A stretch of DNA of 34,019 nt from an uncultured Clostridia bacterium. Lineage in GTDB: Bacteria > Bacillota > Clostridia > TANB77 > CAG-508. Location of the stretch: contig CAQRYF010000010.1 of the NCBI GenBank assembly GCA_948875265.1, forward strand, positions 3,393-37,411, written 5' to 3'. The position numbers were made by a program, and so were the translations under genes. How positions within the stretch are numbered: position 1 is the stretch's first letter; the number at the start of each line of letters is the position of its first letter. Under the pieces are notes generated by a model that was not told the origin of the DNA, made no database searches, and saw nothing but the letters and a program-made list of their open reading frames with translations. Positions 9,769 to 16,990 of this stretch are shown piece after piece.

Positions 9769-11715
9769 TTATTTTTTCATTTTTGCCAATTGATTTAAAT
9801 TCGTTTCAACAAATTCAAATTCTTTTCTCGTTGGTGTTATTTTCAAGATAGCTGTATCAGCTCCTACTTTTAAAAGTCCTTCTCCTCTTTGACAAGTAAC
9901 CAAGAAATTTGCTTCTCCTTCAGAAAGTTTAAATACTTCTTTTAGATATTGTATTTCTGATTTATCTTGCGCTAAAAATAACTTTGTATCTGAAGAAGTT
10001 AAAACTGCTTGAGCTTCTGGCTTCTCATAGAAGTCTTGAAATCTTTGTGAAATAATTGCTAGTGATACATTTCTTTTTCTAGCACGTCTAGCCATCTTAT
10101 TTAAAAAGTCAACAGCTTCTGGATATGGAAGCAACATCCATGCCTCATCAACCAAAACTCTTTTCTTTGCTGCTTTTTTCTTATCTTCACTATTTTTCTT
10201 TACGAATTTCTCCCAAATCCAAGAAAGTAATATCTGTTGAGCTAAAGGCCTTGCAAATCTTTCTTCTAGTTGTGATATATCTAAATTTATAAAAGGCGCT
10301 CCTTCTAAAAGTTCAAATGTTGACTGACCATCAAAATATGCCATTTGCCCATCATATTCCCTTATATATTGTTTCATAACTTTTAATAAATAGCTATAAT
10401 GAAATTGATAATCAGAGTTTTTATTATCTTGTGCCTTTGCTTGTATTCTTCTATACCAACTCCCTATTGTAGGCATTTTTTTCTTTTGTCTAGAAAACAT
10501 ATCTCCTCTTACTATTCCAGCACTATCTTGCACATATAAACTATTTGGGTTGCTTGTTATTCCAAGAGCCGCATACTCTTCTGCAACAGACTCTGCAATT
10601 ATTTGTTTTGTTAACTCATTTACTTCTGTACTTCTTGTACTACCTTTTGCCATAGTTAACAATCCTTGTGTTACGTCCTCTACTTTGTTTTCTACATTCA
10701 ATACAGTTCTTTCTTTTCCTGTTATTTCATCTTTTATTGTTTCTGTTTCTATATCAAATATATTGATTATAGTTTTTGAAGTAGGACTTATTACAACATT
10801 TATTCCTCCCAGACTTTCAGCAACTATTGTATATTCTCCTTCAGCATCCAATGCTAAACTCTCTATTCCCATTAGGACAGATGATCTTGATACTAATGTT
10901 TTCATAGTTACAGATTTTCCTGCTCCAGACTTTGCAAATATAACCATATTATAATTAGTAAGTGAACTATGAAAGTTGTCAAAAAGTATAGGTGTACCAG
11001 TCTGTTTATTAAATCCCAAAGGAACTCCTGTAGGATGTCCAATTTCTGATGTAGTAAAAGGAAAAACTGTTCCCATTGAATTTCTATCAAAAGTATGACT
11101 TTTGTTTATTTTATTGTTCATAAGAGGTAAATTTGATTGAAAAGTCTCTTCTTGCATACCCCATGCACTTTTTACTCCAACCAATGTTTTAGACATTTCT
11201 GAAGCTAACATCTTAGTAGATCTCTCTAAATCTTCCAAATTATATGTAAATAATGTTGAAACTACAGTTGCTTCAAATAATTTATTAAATCCTGCAGCTA
11301 TTTCATCTCTTAATTGTTCTGCTTCAAATCTTTTTTGTGTAATTGTACTTTCTCTATTTATATTTCCTTTATCAGCTGCAACAATTCTTTCTGTTTCTAA
11401 TTCATTTATTACCCTATTTAAATCATTTTGAGACTTTTCCTCTTTAATAGGATTTATATATATTGATGTATTTATATCTCCAAAAAGATACATATCCCTA
11501 AACAACTCTGGAAAAGTACACATTCTAGGAAGTGTTGATACAAAAAAGCTTCTAGCATATCTTTTTGTGTTAGATATTATTTCTAAATGATCTATATTAG
11601 AAACATCAATCCCTGATGGAGCAATCAATTCTTTTATTGTTTTTCTTTTTAATATCTTTTGCTCTGGTTTAGGAGTATACATTTGTTCTTCTTGAAGTTT
11701 TTTATTCTTCTTCAT
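9769..11715 (-). CDS. VirB4/TraE-family conjugation ATPase
   Basis: A 648-residue cytoplasmic ATPase that would energise pilus assembly and substrate transfer. Walker A is SGAGKS (263-268) in VIFAKSGAGKSVTM, and Walker B is VLVDEAW (520-526). ARRARKRNVSLAIISQ (542-557) follows, the usual VirB4/TraC helix and sensor segment. Residues 41-180 (LEIISNTKRYARSFFVSTLP...) correspond to the middle of the VirB4 N-terminal domain, and the first part of that domain seems to lie in the upstream gene. ATG 11715 overlaps the upstream gene by 14 bases and has a strong AAAGGAGG site, so the two genes are translationally coupled. The family call is firm. Confidence 0.95.
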   Translation of the reverse strand: MKKNKKLQEEQMYTPKPEQKILKRKTIKELIAPSGIDVSNIDHLEIISNTKRYARSFFVSTLPRMCTFPELFRDMYLFGDINTSIYINPIKEEKSQNDLNRVINELETERIVAADKGNINRESTITQKRFEAEQLRDEIAAGFNKLFEATVVSTLFTYNLEDLERSTKMLASEMSKTLVGVKSAWGMQEETFQSNLPLMNNKINKSHTFDRNSMGTVFPFTTSEIGHPTGVPLGFNKQTGTPILFDNFHSSLTNYNMVIFAKSGAGKSVTMKTLVSRSSVLMGIESLALDAEGEYTIVAESLGGINVVISPTSKTIINIFDIETETIKDEITGKERTVLNVENKVEDVTQGLLTMAKGSTRSTEVNELTKQIIAESVAEEYAALGITSNPNSLYVQDSAGIVRGDMFSRQKKKMPTIGSWYRRIQAKAQDNKNSDYQFHYSYLLKVMKQYIREYDGQMAYFDGQSTFELLEGAPFINLDISQLEERFARPLAQQILLSWIWEKFVKKNSEDKKKAAKKRVLVDEAWMLLPYPEAVDFLNKMARRARKRNVSLAIISQRFQDFYEKPEAQAVLTSSDTKLFLAQDKSEIQYLKEVFKLSEGEANFLVTCQRGEGLLKVGADTAILKITPTRKEFEFVETNLNQLAKMKK

Positions 11716-12883
11716 TTTTTACCTCCTTTTTTCTTCTAGTCTTTGTTTTTCTTACTTTTTCTTTAGCTTCTTCTGCTATATCTGCTCCAACTAATTGTTC
11801 ATTTTCCTCTATTATAAATTGAGCCATCTGATTAATCAGCTCATCCATTTCTGCTTCTTTTTCTCTTACTTTTTTTGCATTTTCTCTATCATCCATAACT
11901 TCTATTATAGCTTCATTTGCTCTCACTCTTGCTTCTTCTTCTATTCTTCTATTCAATTCTTTGATTCTTTTATCTAATACATCTGGAGCTGTTAGATATA
12001 GTTCATCATATTCAGCATTTATAGCCTTTTCTAAATCATAAATTTCTGATTCATCTCTGTTATATGCAATATATAATAATTCAGCCAATTCATTAGAATC
12101 CAGTATTTTACCATTCACTCCACAAACGCCCAATGCACTAATTACTGATTGAGCTTTTGTATACAACTCAGAGAAAGCCATATTACTAATTTCTTCTTTT
12201 GCATAATTGTTTGTATTTATATCCTCTGGTACATAATCTATAATTACATAATAATGTTTTCTTAATATATTTTTATTTAAGCTCATTCTTTCTGTACTAT
12301 TTATAATATCTATCCCATATTCATATAAATTTCTTTCTCTTGTTACTTCTAATTTAGATTTGTCTATTTCTTCCTTGTTATATCCAAGCCCTTCTTTTCT
12401 TGCATATTCCATTTGTTTTTTAGCTAGCCTATCTTTAATTTCTCTTACTCTATCTTTATAATTTATTAAGGCGCTTTCTAGGTTAACTGTTCTTGTTTGT
12501 ACATATATTTGAATAGGATATCTTAAAGTATTTAAAAATTGTAAAAATCCCTGTTCAACACTATTCTTTTCTAAACCTGACATTAAATCATAATTTACAC
12601 CTTGACATTCAATAACCATTAAAAATTTATTACCATTTTTTCTAACTATCATATTGTCTTCAATTTTATCAAATTCCATAAATGAAAATATTGATTGTTT
12701 ATTATAATTAATAGTATCATTTTTCTTTGGCATTTCTGATGTTTCTATTTTTTGTTCTTTCTTTTTATTTGAATTACTTGTTTTTACTTTTAATATTACA
12801 AATATTATTGCTAAAATAAATAATATAACTATCATTATTATTAATACTATTGTAAGCAAATTCGTAATTTCATCATTATTCAT
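11702..12883 (-). CDS. Membrane-anchored VirB4/TraC N-terminal-domain-like protein
   Basis: A 393-residue protein with one membrane helix (about 8-33) and a cytoplasmic part. Residues about 60-140 (FSFMEFDKIEDNMIVRKNGN...VNYDLMSGLEKNSVEQGF...LRYPIQIYVQTR) resemble the first N-terminal subdomain of VirB4/TraC ATPases. That subdomain is the part missing from the start of the 648-residue VirB4 encoded next. The C-terminal third is a charged coiled coil rich in Glu/Arg/Lys (about 290-393). It overlaps prgI by 8 bases and virB4 by 14, and has its own AAAGGAGG site. I infer that the canonical VirB4 N-terminus is supplied here as a separate membrane-tethered subunit. No ATP-binding motif is present. 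Confidence 0.7.
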   Translation of the reverse strand: MNNDEITNLLTIVLIIMIVILFILAIIFVILKVKTSNSNKKKEQKIETSEMPKKNDTINYNKQSIFSFMEFDKIEDNMIVRKNGNKFLMVIECQGVNYDLMSGLEKNSVEQGFLQFLNTLRYPIQIYVQTRTVNLESALINYKDRVREIKDRLAKKQMEYARKEGLGYNKEEIDKSKLEVTRERNLYEYGIDIINSTERMSLNKNILRKHYYVIIDYVPEDINTNNYAKEEISNMAFSELYTKAQSVISALGVCGVNGKILDSNELAELLYIAYNRDESEIYDLEKAINAEYDELYLTAPDVLDKRIKELNRRIEEEARVRANEAIIEVMDDRENAKKVREKEAEMDELINQMAQFIIEENEQLVGADIAEEAKEKVRKTKTRRKKEVKNEEE

Positions 12884-13223
12884 CTTTTGTTTCCTCCTTT
12901 AAATAAACATATATTTTATTTTTTCCTCTTTTAAATTTTATCCATCTTTTTATAACATCATCAATACCTTCTCCTCCTGTTTTTTCAGTAAGTTTAAACC
13001 TTTTGCTATCTGGTATTTTAAAAGTTCCTATACAAAACCCAATTAATCCCAAAAATATCACAAATCCTATACCTATCATTTGCATTCCTAACACTTTAAA
13101 TATCAAATAGAAGATACCCCCAATAGCTGCTCCTATACCTGTATATGCTAATCCCTTAATTGAAAAAATATATAAAATTCTACTTTCTCCCTTATAATCT
13201 CTTGGAATTTCATATGTTTGCAT
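12876..13223 (-). CDS. PrgI family protein (VirB3-like T4SS subunit)
   Basis: A 115-residue protein starting MQTYEIPRDYKGESRILY, with two hydrophobic segments at about 26-46 and 49-67 followed by a cytoplasmic domain with KIPDSKRFKLTEKTGGE. This is the standard PrgI layout, and the product occupies the VirB3 position just upstream of the VirB4 genes in many Gram-positive conjugation loci. AAAGGAGG precedes ATG 13223. It is the first gene of the second T4SS transcription block, separated from the pilin genes by two hairpins. Confidence 0.9.
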   Translation of the reverse strand: MQTYEIPRDYKGESRILYIFSIKGLAYTGIGAAIGGIFYLIFKVLGMQMIGIGFVIFLGLIGFCIGTFKIPDSKRFKLTEKTGGEGIDDVIKRWIKFKRGKNKIYVYLKEETKDE

Positions 13224-13272
13224 TACTTCTTCCTCCTTTTAAACCCAATAACCTTATTATATATATTATAAC

Positions 13273-13312
13273 AAAAAAAACCTATAAAAGCGACCTTTTA
13301 TAGGTTTTTTTT
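13273..13312 (-). terminator. Intrinsic terminator / attenuator upstream of prgI
   Basis: A perfect 10-bp stem (CCTATAAAAG / CTTTTATAGG, four-base loop) is flanked by A and T runs, so it can terminate on either strand. On the minus strand it is the second terminator between the pilin genes and prgI. A TATAAT lies just downstream of it on the minus strand at about 13260-13270 without a convincing -35 box. Confidence 0.8.
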
Positions 13313-13339
13313 ACTTTTTAATATAAAAATAATACTTTC

Positions 13340-13361
13340 GTAATATTCTTGTAATATTTTT
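13340..13361 (-). promoter_or_regulatory. Tandem 11-bp repeat upstream of the prgI block
   Basis: Two adjacent copies of AARAATATTAC (minus strand: AAAAATATTAC then AAGAATATTAC). The same pair occurs upstream of the pilin operon at 15168-15189, in the same orientation. One-helical-turn spacing of direct repeats is typical of a protein binding two half-sites on one face of the DNA. The regulator is unknown. Confidence 0.45.
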
Positions 13362-13430
13362 TTATTGGAAATTTCACAAAAAATATACTTATTAAATCTT
13401 TCATCCTCTTATATTTTGTTATGCAAACAA

Positions 13431-13460
13431 AAAACAACCATTAGAATTAATAGTTGTTTT
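13431..13460 (-). terminator. Terminator-like hairpin after the last pilin gene
   Basis: An inverted repeat AAAACAAC-N-ATTA / TAAT-N-GTTGTTTT with one mismatch. On the minus strand it is followed by a T-rich tract. It lies 16 bases past the stop of the fourth pilin gene and would end most pilin transcripts. Confidence 0.65.
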
Positions 13461-13475
13461 TTTACTATGTATTTA

Positions 13476-13844
13476 CTAGAATGAACTAGCAAAGTTGAAT
13501 ATAATACTAGCTATTGTTGAAGCTGCAAATACAAAGGCTGCACCAATAATATAAGGTAATAATGTTTTCTTGTATTCCGCTTTTTCTTCTGCGCTTCCCA
13601 TCATATATTTTATACCTAATACTACTAATACTATTACAGATACTATTGATCCGATAGTAGTTATAACTTTAACAATATCTTGTCCTAAAGTATTAATTTT
13701 ACCAACACTAGCATTAGATGATTTTCCATCGTATCCAACAGGATCATAAGCGTCTGCCTGGTCTTTTGCAAATACTGGTACCATTGTAGTAACAATTAAA
13801 AAGACTATTAATAACATTGTTAATATTTTAGATACTTTTTTCAT
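13476..13844 (-). CDS. VirB2/TrbC-like pilin paralogue 4
   Basis: A 122-residue protein with a signal peptide (Lys-rich head, hydrophobic core 9-24, likely cleavage after PVFA). The mature part has two membrane helices (about 62-83 and 95-115) around the conserved loop GIKYMMGSAEEKAEYKK. This is the layout of VirB2/TrbC pilins, the subunits of the T4SS pilus or channel. It is most like paralogue 3: TIGSIVSVIVLVVLGIKYM and LPYIIGAAFVFAASTIASII are nearly shared. A 101-base gap with its own GGAGAGG site separates it from paralogue 3. The last four residues (SSF region) are the only clear difference at the C-terminus. Confidence 0.85.
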   Translation of the reverse strand: MKKVSKILTMLLIVFLIVTTMVPVFAKDQADAYDPVGYDGKSSNASVGKINTLGQDIVKVITTIGSIVSVIVLVVLGIKYMMGSAEEKAEYKKTLLPYIIGAAFVFAASTIASIIFNFASSF

Positions 13845-13945
13845 ATTATCCTCTCCTTTTCTATATTTATTTTTATATTTATTATTATCCTTGCCTGTGT
13901 TAACAAGAAATGTTAATAACTTAAATCAATTATATTATAACATAT

Positions 13946-14290
13946 TTATAAATCTTTTGCAATATTATATATTATGCTAGCTATTGTTGAAGCTGCAAAT
14001 ACTATACTAGCACCAATAACATATGGTAATAAAGTCTTTTTATATTCTGCTTTTTCTTCTACACTCCCTAACATATATTTTATTCCTAAAACAATTAACA
14101 TTGCAACAGAACATATAGACCCCACTGTACTAATGACTTTTATAATACCTTGTCCAAAATTCTCTATATTAGTAGTTTCAACCGTATTCTTTCCTACCAT
14201 ATTACTTACCGAAAATCCATATACTGAACAATTACAAAAAACAATTGACATGATTATCAATATTAAACCTATTATTATATACATTTTCAT
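13946..14290 (-). CDS. VirB2/TrbC-like pilin paralogue 3
   Basis: A 114-residue pilin-like protein. A hydrophobic N-terminal segment (residues 3-18, then FCNCSVYGF) looks like a signal peptide with an unclear cleavage site. Two membrane helices follow (about 52-74 and 86-106) with the loop GIKYMLGSVEEKAEYKKTLLPY between them. Its C-terminal half closely matches paralogue 4. It is the shortest of the four and has the shortest mature N-terminal region. The two cysteines in the leader are not followed by a clear lipobox. Confidence 0.8.
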   Translation of the reverse strand: MKMYIIIGLILIIMSIVFCNCSVYGFSVSNMVGKNTVETTNIENFGQGIIKVISTVGSICSVAMLIVLGIKYMLGSVEEKAEYKKTLLPYVIGASIVFAASTIASIIYNIAKDL

Positions 14291-14306
14291 CTATATCACC
14301 TTCTTA

Positions 14307-14699
14307 TTATATTGTTACTAAAATATTGACAACAATTTTCCAAATTCCAAATGCTCCAAAGACAACAACACATCCTACAGCATAAGCAAATAAAGACTCC
14401 TTATATTCCGCCTTCTCTTCTACACTTCCCATCATATATTTGATTCCTAATATAATCCCTACTATTACAGCAATTATAATCCCTACCCCTAATAATAAGT
14501 TATATAAGAAATTAGAAGTATTTTTTAGCTTCCCTTCATTTATAGCCGTCTGTTTCTCTCCATCTTTTATAAATTTATCTGCGCTACTTATAATCCCATC
14601 AACAGTATCATCTGCATATGATACTGTATTGCTATATCCAATAAACATATTTGTTAATAAAATTAATATTATAACTTTTATTAACCCTCTTTTTATCAT
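14307..14699 (-). CDS. VirB2/TrbC-like pilin paralogue 2 (divergent)
   Basis: A 130-residue pilin-like protein with a signal peptide ending near VSYA-DDT. The mature N-terminus (about 31-62) is longer and charged (SADKFIKDGEKQTAINEGKLKN). Membrane helices lie at about 65-90 and 102-124, around GIKYMMGSVEEKAEYKESLFAY. It diverges most from the others: it lacks the TVGS-SVI stretch and has LFAYAVGCVVVFGAFGIWKI in place of LLPY.IGA. It may have a distinct role, such as a minor or tip subunit, but that is a guess. It is 16 bases downstream-spaced from paralogue 3. Confidence 0.75.
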   Translation of the reverse strand: MIKRGLIKVIILILLTNMFIGYSNTVSYADDTVDGIISSADKFIKDGEKQTAINEGKLKNTSNFLYNLLLGVGIIIAVIVGIILGIKYMMGSVEEKAEYKESLFAYAVGCVVVFGAFGIWKIVVNILVTI

Positions 14700-14710
14700 T
14701 CCATCACTTC

Positions 14711-15097
14711 CTATAACAAATTTTTTGTCAAATTTGAAAGAATAGCAAGAAGATTTGTTATTCCAAATACCAACAATGCTCCTATTACATATGGCATCAT
14801 CGTTTTTTTATACTCCGCCTTTTCTTCCGCTGACCCCATTATATATTTAATTCCTAATATAATTAGTACAATCACTGATATTAAAGACCCTACCGTTCTT
14901 ACAGTTCCAATTATAATATTTCCAATATTTTCTAATTTACCAGCATCTGAAACTTGATCTGTACTATTTGGCTTATATTTTTCAGTATTAAAATCTGTTG
15001 CAAACACCACATTAGAAATACTTATATTAAATATTATAGATATCAACATTATTACTACCAAAATTATTTCTAATTTCTTTCTCTTAGTTTTGCTCAT
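14711..15097 (-). CDS. VirB2/TrbC-like pilin paralogue 1
   Basis: A 128-residue pilin-like protein that begins the T4SS locus. It has a basic head (KTKRKK) and a hydrophobic core, with likely signal cleavage after VVFA. A hydrophilic mature segment with KLENIGNIIIG follows. The two membrane helices (about 62-84 and 98-120) flank GIKYIMGSAEEKAEYKKTMMPY. A near-consensus promoter lies 26-54 bases upstream of its start, and a tandem 11-bp repeat lies above that. It is followed after 11 bases by paralogue 2. Strong promoter plus first position fits the high copy number expected for a pilin. Confidence 0.85.
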   Translation of the reverse strand: MSKTKRKKLEIILVVIMLISIIFNISISNVVFATDFNTEKYKPNSTDQVSDAGKLENIGNIIIGTVRTVGSLISVIVLIILGIKYIMGSAEEKAEYKKTMMPYVIGALLVFGITNLLAILSNLTKNLL

Positions 15098-15122
15098 TTT
15101 ATTAACCTACTTTCCTTTTTTT

Positions 15123-15151
15123 ATTATATATCAATTTTTGAGTTTTTTCAA
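15123..15151 (-). promoter_or_regulatory. Promoter of the pilin operon
   Basis: Minus-strand TTGAAA, 17-base spacer, TATAAT. The -10 box ends 26 bases before the ATG of pilin 1, and AAAGGAAAG lies between. Confidence 0.8.
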
Positions 15152-15167
15152 CATTTTTTATGCAAAT

Positions 15168-15189
15168 GTAATATTTTTGTAATATTCTA
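15168..15189 (-). promoter_or_regulatory. Tandem 11-bp repeat upstream of the pilin promoter
   Basis: Two adjacent copies on the minus strand (TAGAATATTAC then AAAAATATTAC), ending 17 bases upstream of the -35 box. It matches the tandem repeat before the prgI block. The position suits an activator site or UP-element-like sequence. Confidence 0.5.
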
Positions 15190-15219
15190 CACTTTTAATA
15201 TTTTTATATCTTTACTTCA

Positions 15220-15257
15220 AAAGAGCATTAGCAAATACTCATTGCTAATGCTCTTTT
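15220..15257 (-). terminator. Terminator after tRNA-Ser(GCU)
   Basis: A long stem (AGAGCATTAGCAA / TTGCTAATGCTCT, seven-base loop) with T runs on both sides. It abuts the encoded CCA end of the tRNA gene and separates it from the pilin operon promoter region. Confidence 0.85.
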
Positions 15258-15347
15258 TGGCGGAGATGAGAGGGTTCGAACCTCCGCGCCCCTTTCGGGA
15301 CCTAACTGTTTAGCAAACAGTCCCCTTCACCACTTGGGTACATCTCC
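15258..15347 (-). tRNA. tRNA-Ser (anticodon GCU)
   Basis: A 90-base type II tRNA with acceptor stem GGAGATG/CATCTCC, G discriminator and encoded CCA. The anticodon stem-loop is CTGTTTGCTAAACAG with anticodon GCT. The long variable arm is TTAGGTCCCGAAAGGGGCG and the T arm contains GGTTCGAACC. It reads AGC/AGU serine codons. Confidence 0.95.
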
Positions 15348-15360
15348 ATTTTATAAATAA

Positions 15361-15401
15361 AAGTTAGATATTCTCTTATTTCTATATTAAATATCTAACT
15401 T
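15361..15401 (-). terminator. Inverted repeat between the two tRNA genes
   Basis: A perfect 12-bp stem (AAGTTAGATATT / AATATCTAACTT, 17-base loop) followed by TTTTATTT on the minus strand. It could terminate or process the tRNA-Ser(UGA) transcript. The stem has little GC, so termination strength is uncertain. Confidence 0.45.
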
Positions 15402-15411
15402 CTAATCTTTT

Positions 15412-15503
<92 letters not shown>

Positions 15504-15507
15504 ATAT

Positions 15508-15528
15508 GTTGGAAGTTATCCTCCCAAC
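15508..15528 (-). other. Hairpin in the tRNA-Ser(UGA) leader
   Basis: On the minus strand GTTGGGAG-GATAA-CTTCCAAC forms an 8-bp stem with one G-U pair. It fills the leader between the predicted transcription start and the tRNA 5' end and may guide RNase P processing. It belongs to the element, not the ancestral site. Confidence 0.4.
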
Positions 15529-15535
15529 ATTGTAT

Positions 15536-15564
15536 ATATTAGCATTTTTATTTAAGTTTGTCAA
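15536..15564 (-). promoter_or_regulatory. Outward promoter of the element that drives tRNA-Ser(UGA)
   Basis: Minus-strand TTGACA, 17-base spacer, TAATAT, reading out of the element into the tRNA gene. The -10 box is 32 bases upstream of the mature tRNA 5' end. The same promoter sits at the equivalent place in the relic element (20883-20911). Confidence 0.75.
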
Positions 15565-15586
15565 TAGAATTTTTTAGATTTTTTTA

Positions 15587-15612
15587 TTTTGTCAACCATT
15601 TGTCAACCATTA
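15587..15612. repeat. Left arm-type repeats (candidate integrase arm sites)
   Basis: Two direct copies of TTTGTCAACCA with an 11-base period (GTCAACC at 15591 and 15602). They overlap the integrase stop codon. The same pair occurs near the right end at 20674-20694. Small terminal direct repeats of this kind are the arm-type sites bound by the N-terminal domain of Tn916-like integrases. Confidence 0.55.
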
Positions 15613-16752
15613 ATTTACATTAATTAGATTTTCAAACATATCTGCAACTTCTCTATCAGCATCTTCATATAAGTGTGAATATAAATCCATTGTTATCCCA
15701 ATATTACTATGTCCTAATCTCTCTGATATAACTTTTGGTTCTATTCCAATTTTAACTAACAAAGAAGCATGTGAATGCCTTAAATCATGAAAGCGTATTA
15801 ATGGCAAATTATTATCTTCCAATAATTCATGAAATTTTGCACTAAACCTTTTAGGATTAAATAAACGTCCATCCTCATAACAACATACCATATTATTGTC
15901 TTTATAATATTCCCCTAATTTCATTTTATTTTTTATTTGCTTTATTTTATGTCTTTTTAATATTTTAACGAGGCTATCAGAAATTGCTATTGTCCTATTC
16001 CCACTATTAGTTTTAGGTTGTTTTATAATTAATCCATTCTTGGTAGCACATAAATTGTTTTCTATTTTTATTATTCTTTTTTCTAAATCAACATTATTCC
16101 AATTTAGTCCTAATATTTCACCTCTTCTAGCACCAGTATAAATAGCAAGTAATATAGGAATATATATATCAGTATTTTTTGTTCCCTCAATTAAATCCTC
16201 TGTTTGTTTATCTGTTAAATATTTTGCTTTATATTTCTTAGCTTTTGGTGGTTCTACTGCATTTGCTACATTCCTCATAATTAACTGCCATTTAACAGCT
16301 TGTTCTAATGAACTATATATTATCCTATGTAACGCTAAAACTGTTCTTGCAGATAACCCACCTTTTCCGTCAATTCTGCCACTTTTTAACTTTTCATCAT
16401 AAAAATTTTGTAAATGCAAAGGTTTTAAATTTTCTAAATAAATATTAGCTAAATACGGCTTGATATGCTTATCTATTTTTTGTATATATCCTTCCTTCGT
16501 TGTTATTTCTAAATTTCCAAATGTTTTTTCTTTCCAAAAATCTAGATATTCTCCATATTTCATTTTTTTAGTTTCTATTAACATTCCTGTGTCTAATTCC
16601 CTTAATTTTTCTGTTAAAAATTTTTCTGCATCTTTCTTATTTCCCTTAATTGTATAATACTTTTGTCTTCTTTTATGTGTTATTTCATCTTTTGGTAACT
16701 CTATAGTAATTGTCCAACTATTTTTAGACCTCTGCCTTATATTCCCTCTCAA
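15610..16752 (-). CDS. int: Tyrosine recombinase (integrase)
   Basis: A 380-residue integrase that would catalyse site-specific insertion and excision at tRNA-Ser(UGA). The catalytic residues are visible: Arg209 in TGARRGE, Lys247 in KQPKTNSG, His322 and Arg325 in HDLRH, His348 in RLGHSN, and nucleophile Tyr358 in MDLYSHLY. The N-terminus (RGNIRQRSKNSWTITIELP) is the AP2-like arm-binding domain, followed by the SAM-like core-binding domain (about 65-160). The start is TTG at 16752: AAAGGAG is correctly spaced for it, while the GTG at 16758 overlaps that site. The gene is last in a rep-xis-int order. Its 3' end overlaps the arm repeats. The relic at 20959-21060 closely resembles its last 33 codons. 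Confidence 0.95.
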   Translation of the reverse strand: MRGNIRQRSKNSWTITIELPKDEITHKRRQKYYTIKGNKKDAEKFLTEKLRELDTGMLIETKKMKYGEYLDFWKEKTFGNLEITTKEGYIQKIDKHIKPYLANIYLENLKPLHLQNFYDEKLKSGRIDGKGGLSARTVLALHRIIYSSLEQAVKWQLIMRNVANAVEPPKAKKYKAKYLTDKQTEDLIEGTKNTDIYIPILLAIYTGARRGEILGLNWNNVDLEKRIIKIENNLCATKNGLIIKQPKTNSGNRTIAISDSLVKILKRHKIKQIKNKMKLGEYYKDNNMVCCYEDGRLFNPKRFSAKFHELLEDNNLPLIRFHDLRHSHASLLVKIGIEPKVISERLGHSNIGITMDLYSHLYEDADREVADMFENLINVN

Positions 16753-16791
16753 ATTCACTCCTTTCTGCTCTTAAGTTTATTGTAAAGTATA

Positions 16792-16983
16792 TTATAGCAC
16801 ATTTTTTATGTTATGTAACCAATTTAAAAGCATTTTTTTACTAATTCTTATACATTTACCAATTTTAATAATTGGAAAGTCTTTTTCCTTAACTAAAGCA
16901 TATGCTTTTGAACGGCTAATTTTTAGTATTCTTGCCATTTCTGGAACGGTTAATAAATCATTTCCACTTTCTACTTTATTCAT
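16792..16983 (-). CDS. xis: Excisionase-like DNA-binding protein (HTH_17/MerR-like)
   Basis: A 63-residue protein with a winged-helix domain of the excisionase family: LLTVPEMARILKISRSKAYALVKEKDFPIIKIGKCIRISKKMLLNWL. The pattern of helix-turn-helix, ALV..., then an R-I-S strand and a tryptophan is typical. It sits directly upstream of the integrase and seven bases after the rep gene, so all three are probably co-transcribed. Its usual role is to bend DNA at the element end and favour excision. Confidence 0.85.
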   Translation of the reverse strand: MNKVESGNDLLTVPEMARILKISRSKAYALVKEKDFPIIKIGKCIRISKKMLLNWLHNIKNVL

Positions 16984-16990
16984 TATAAAT

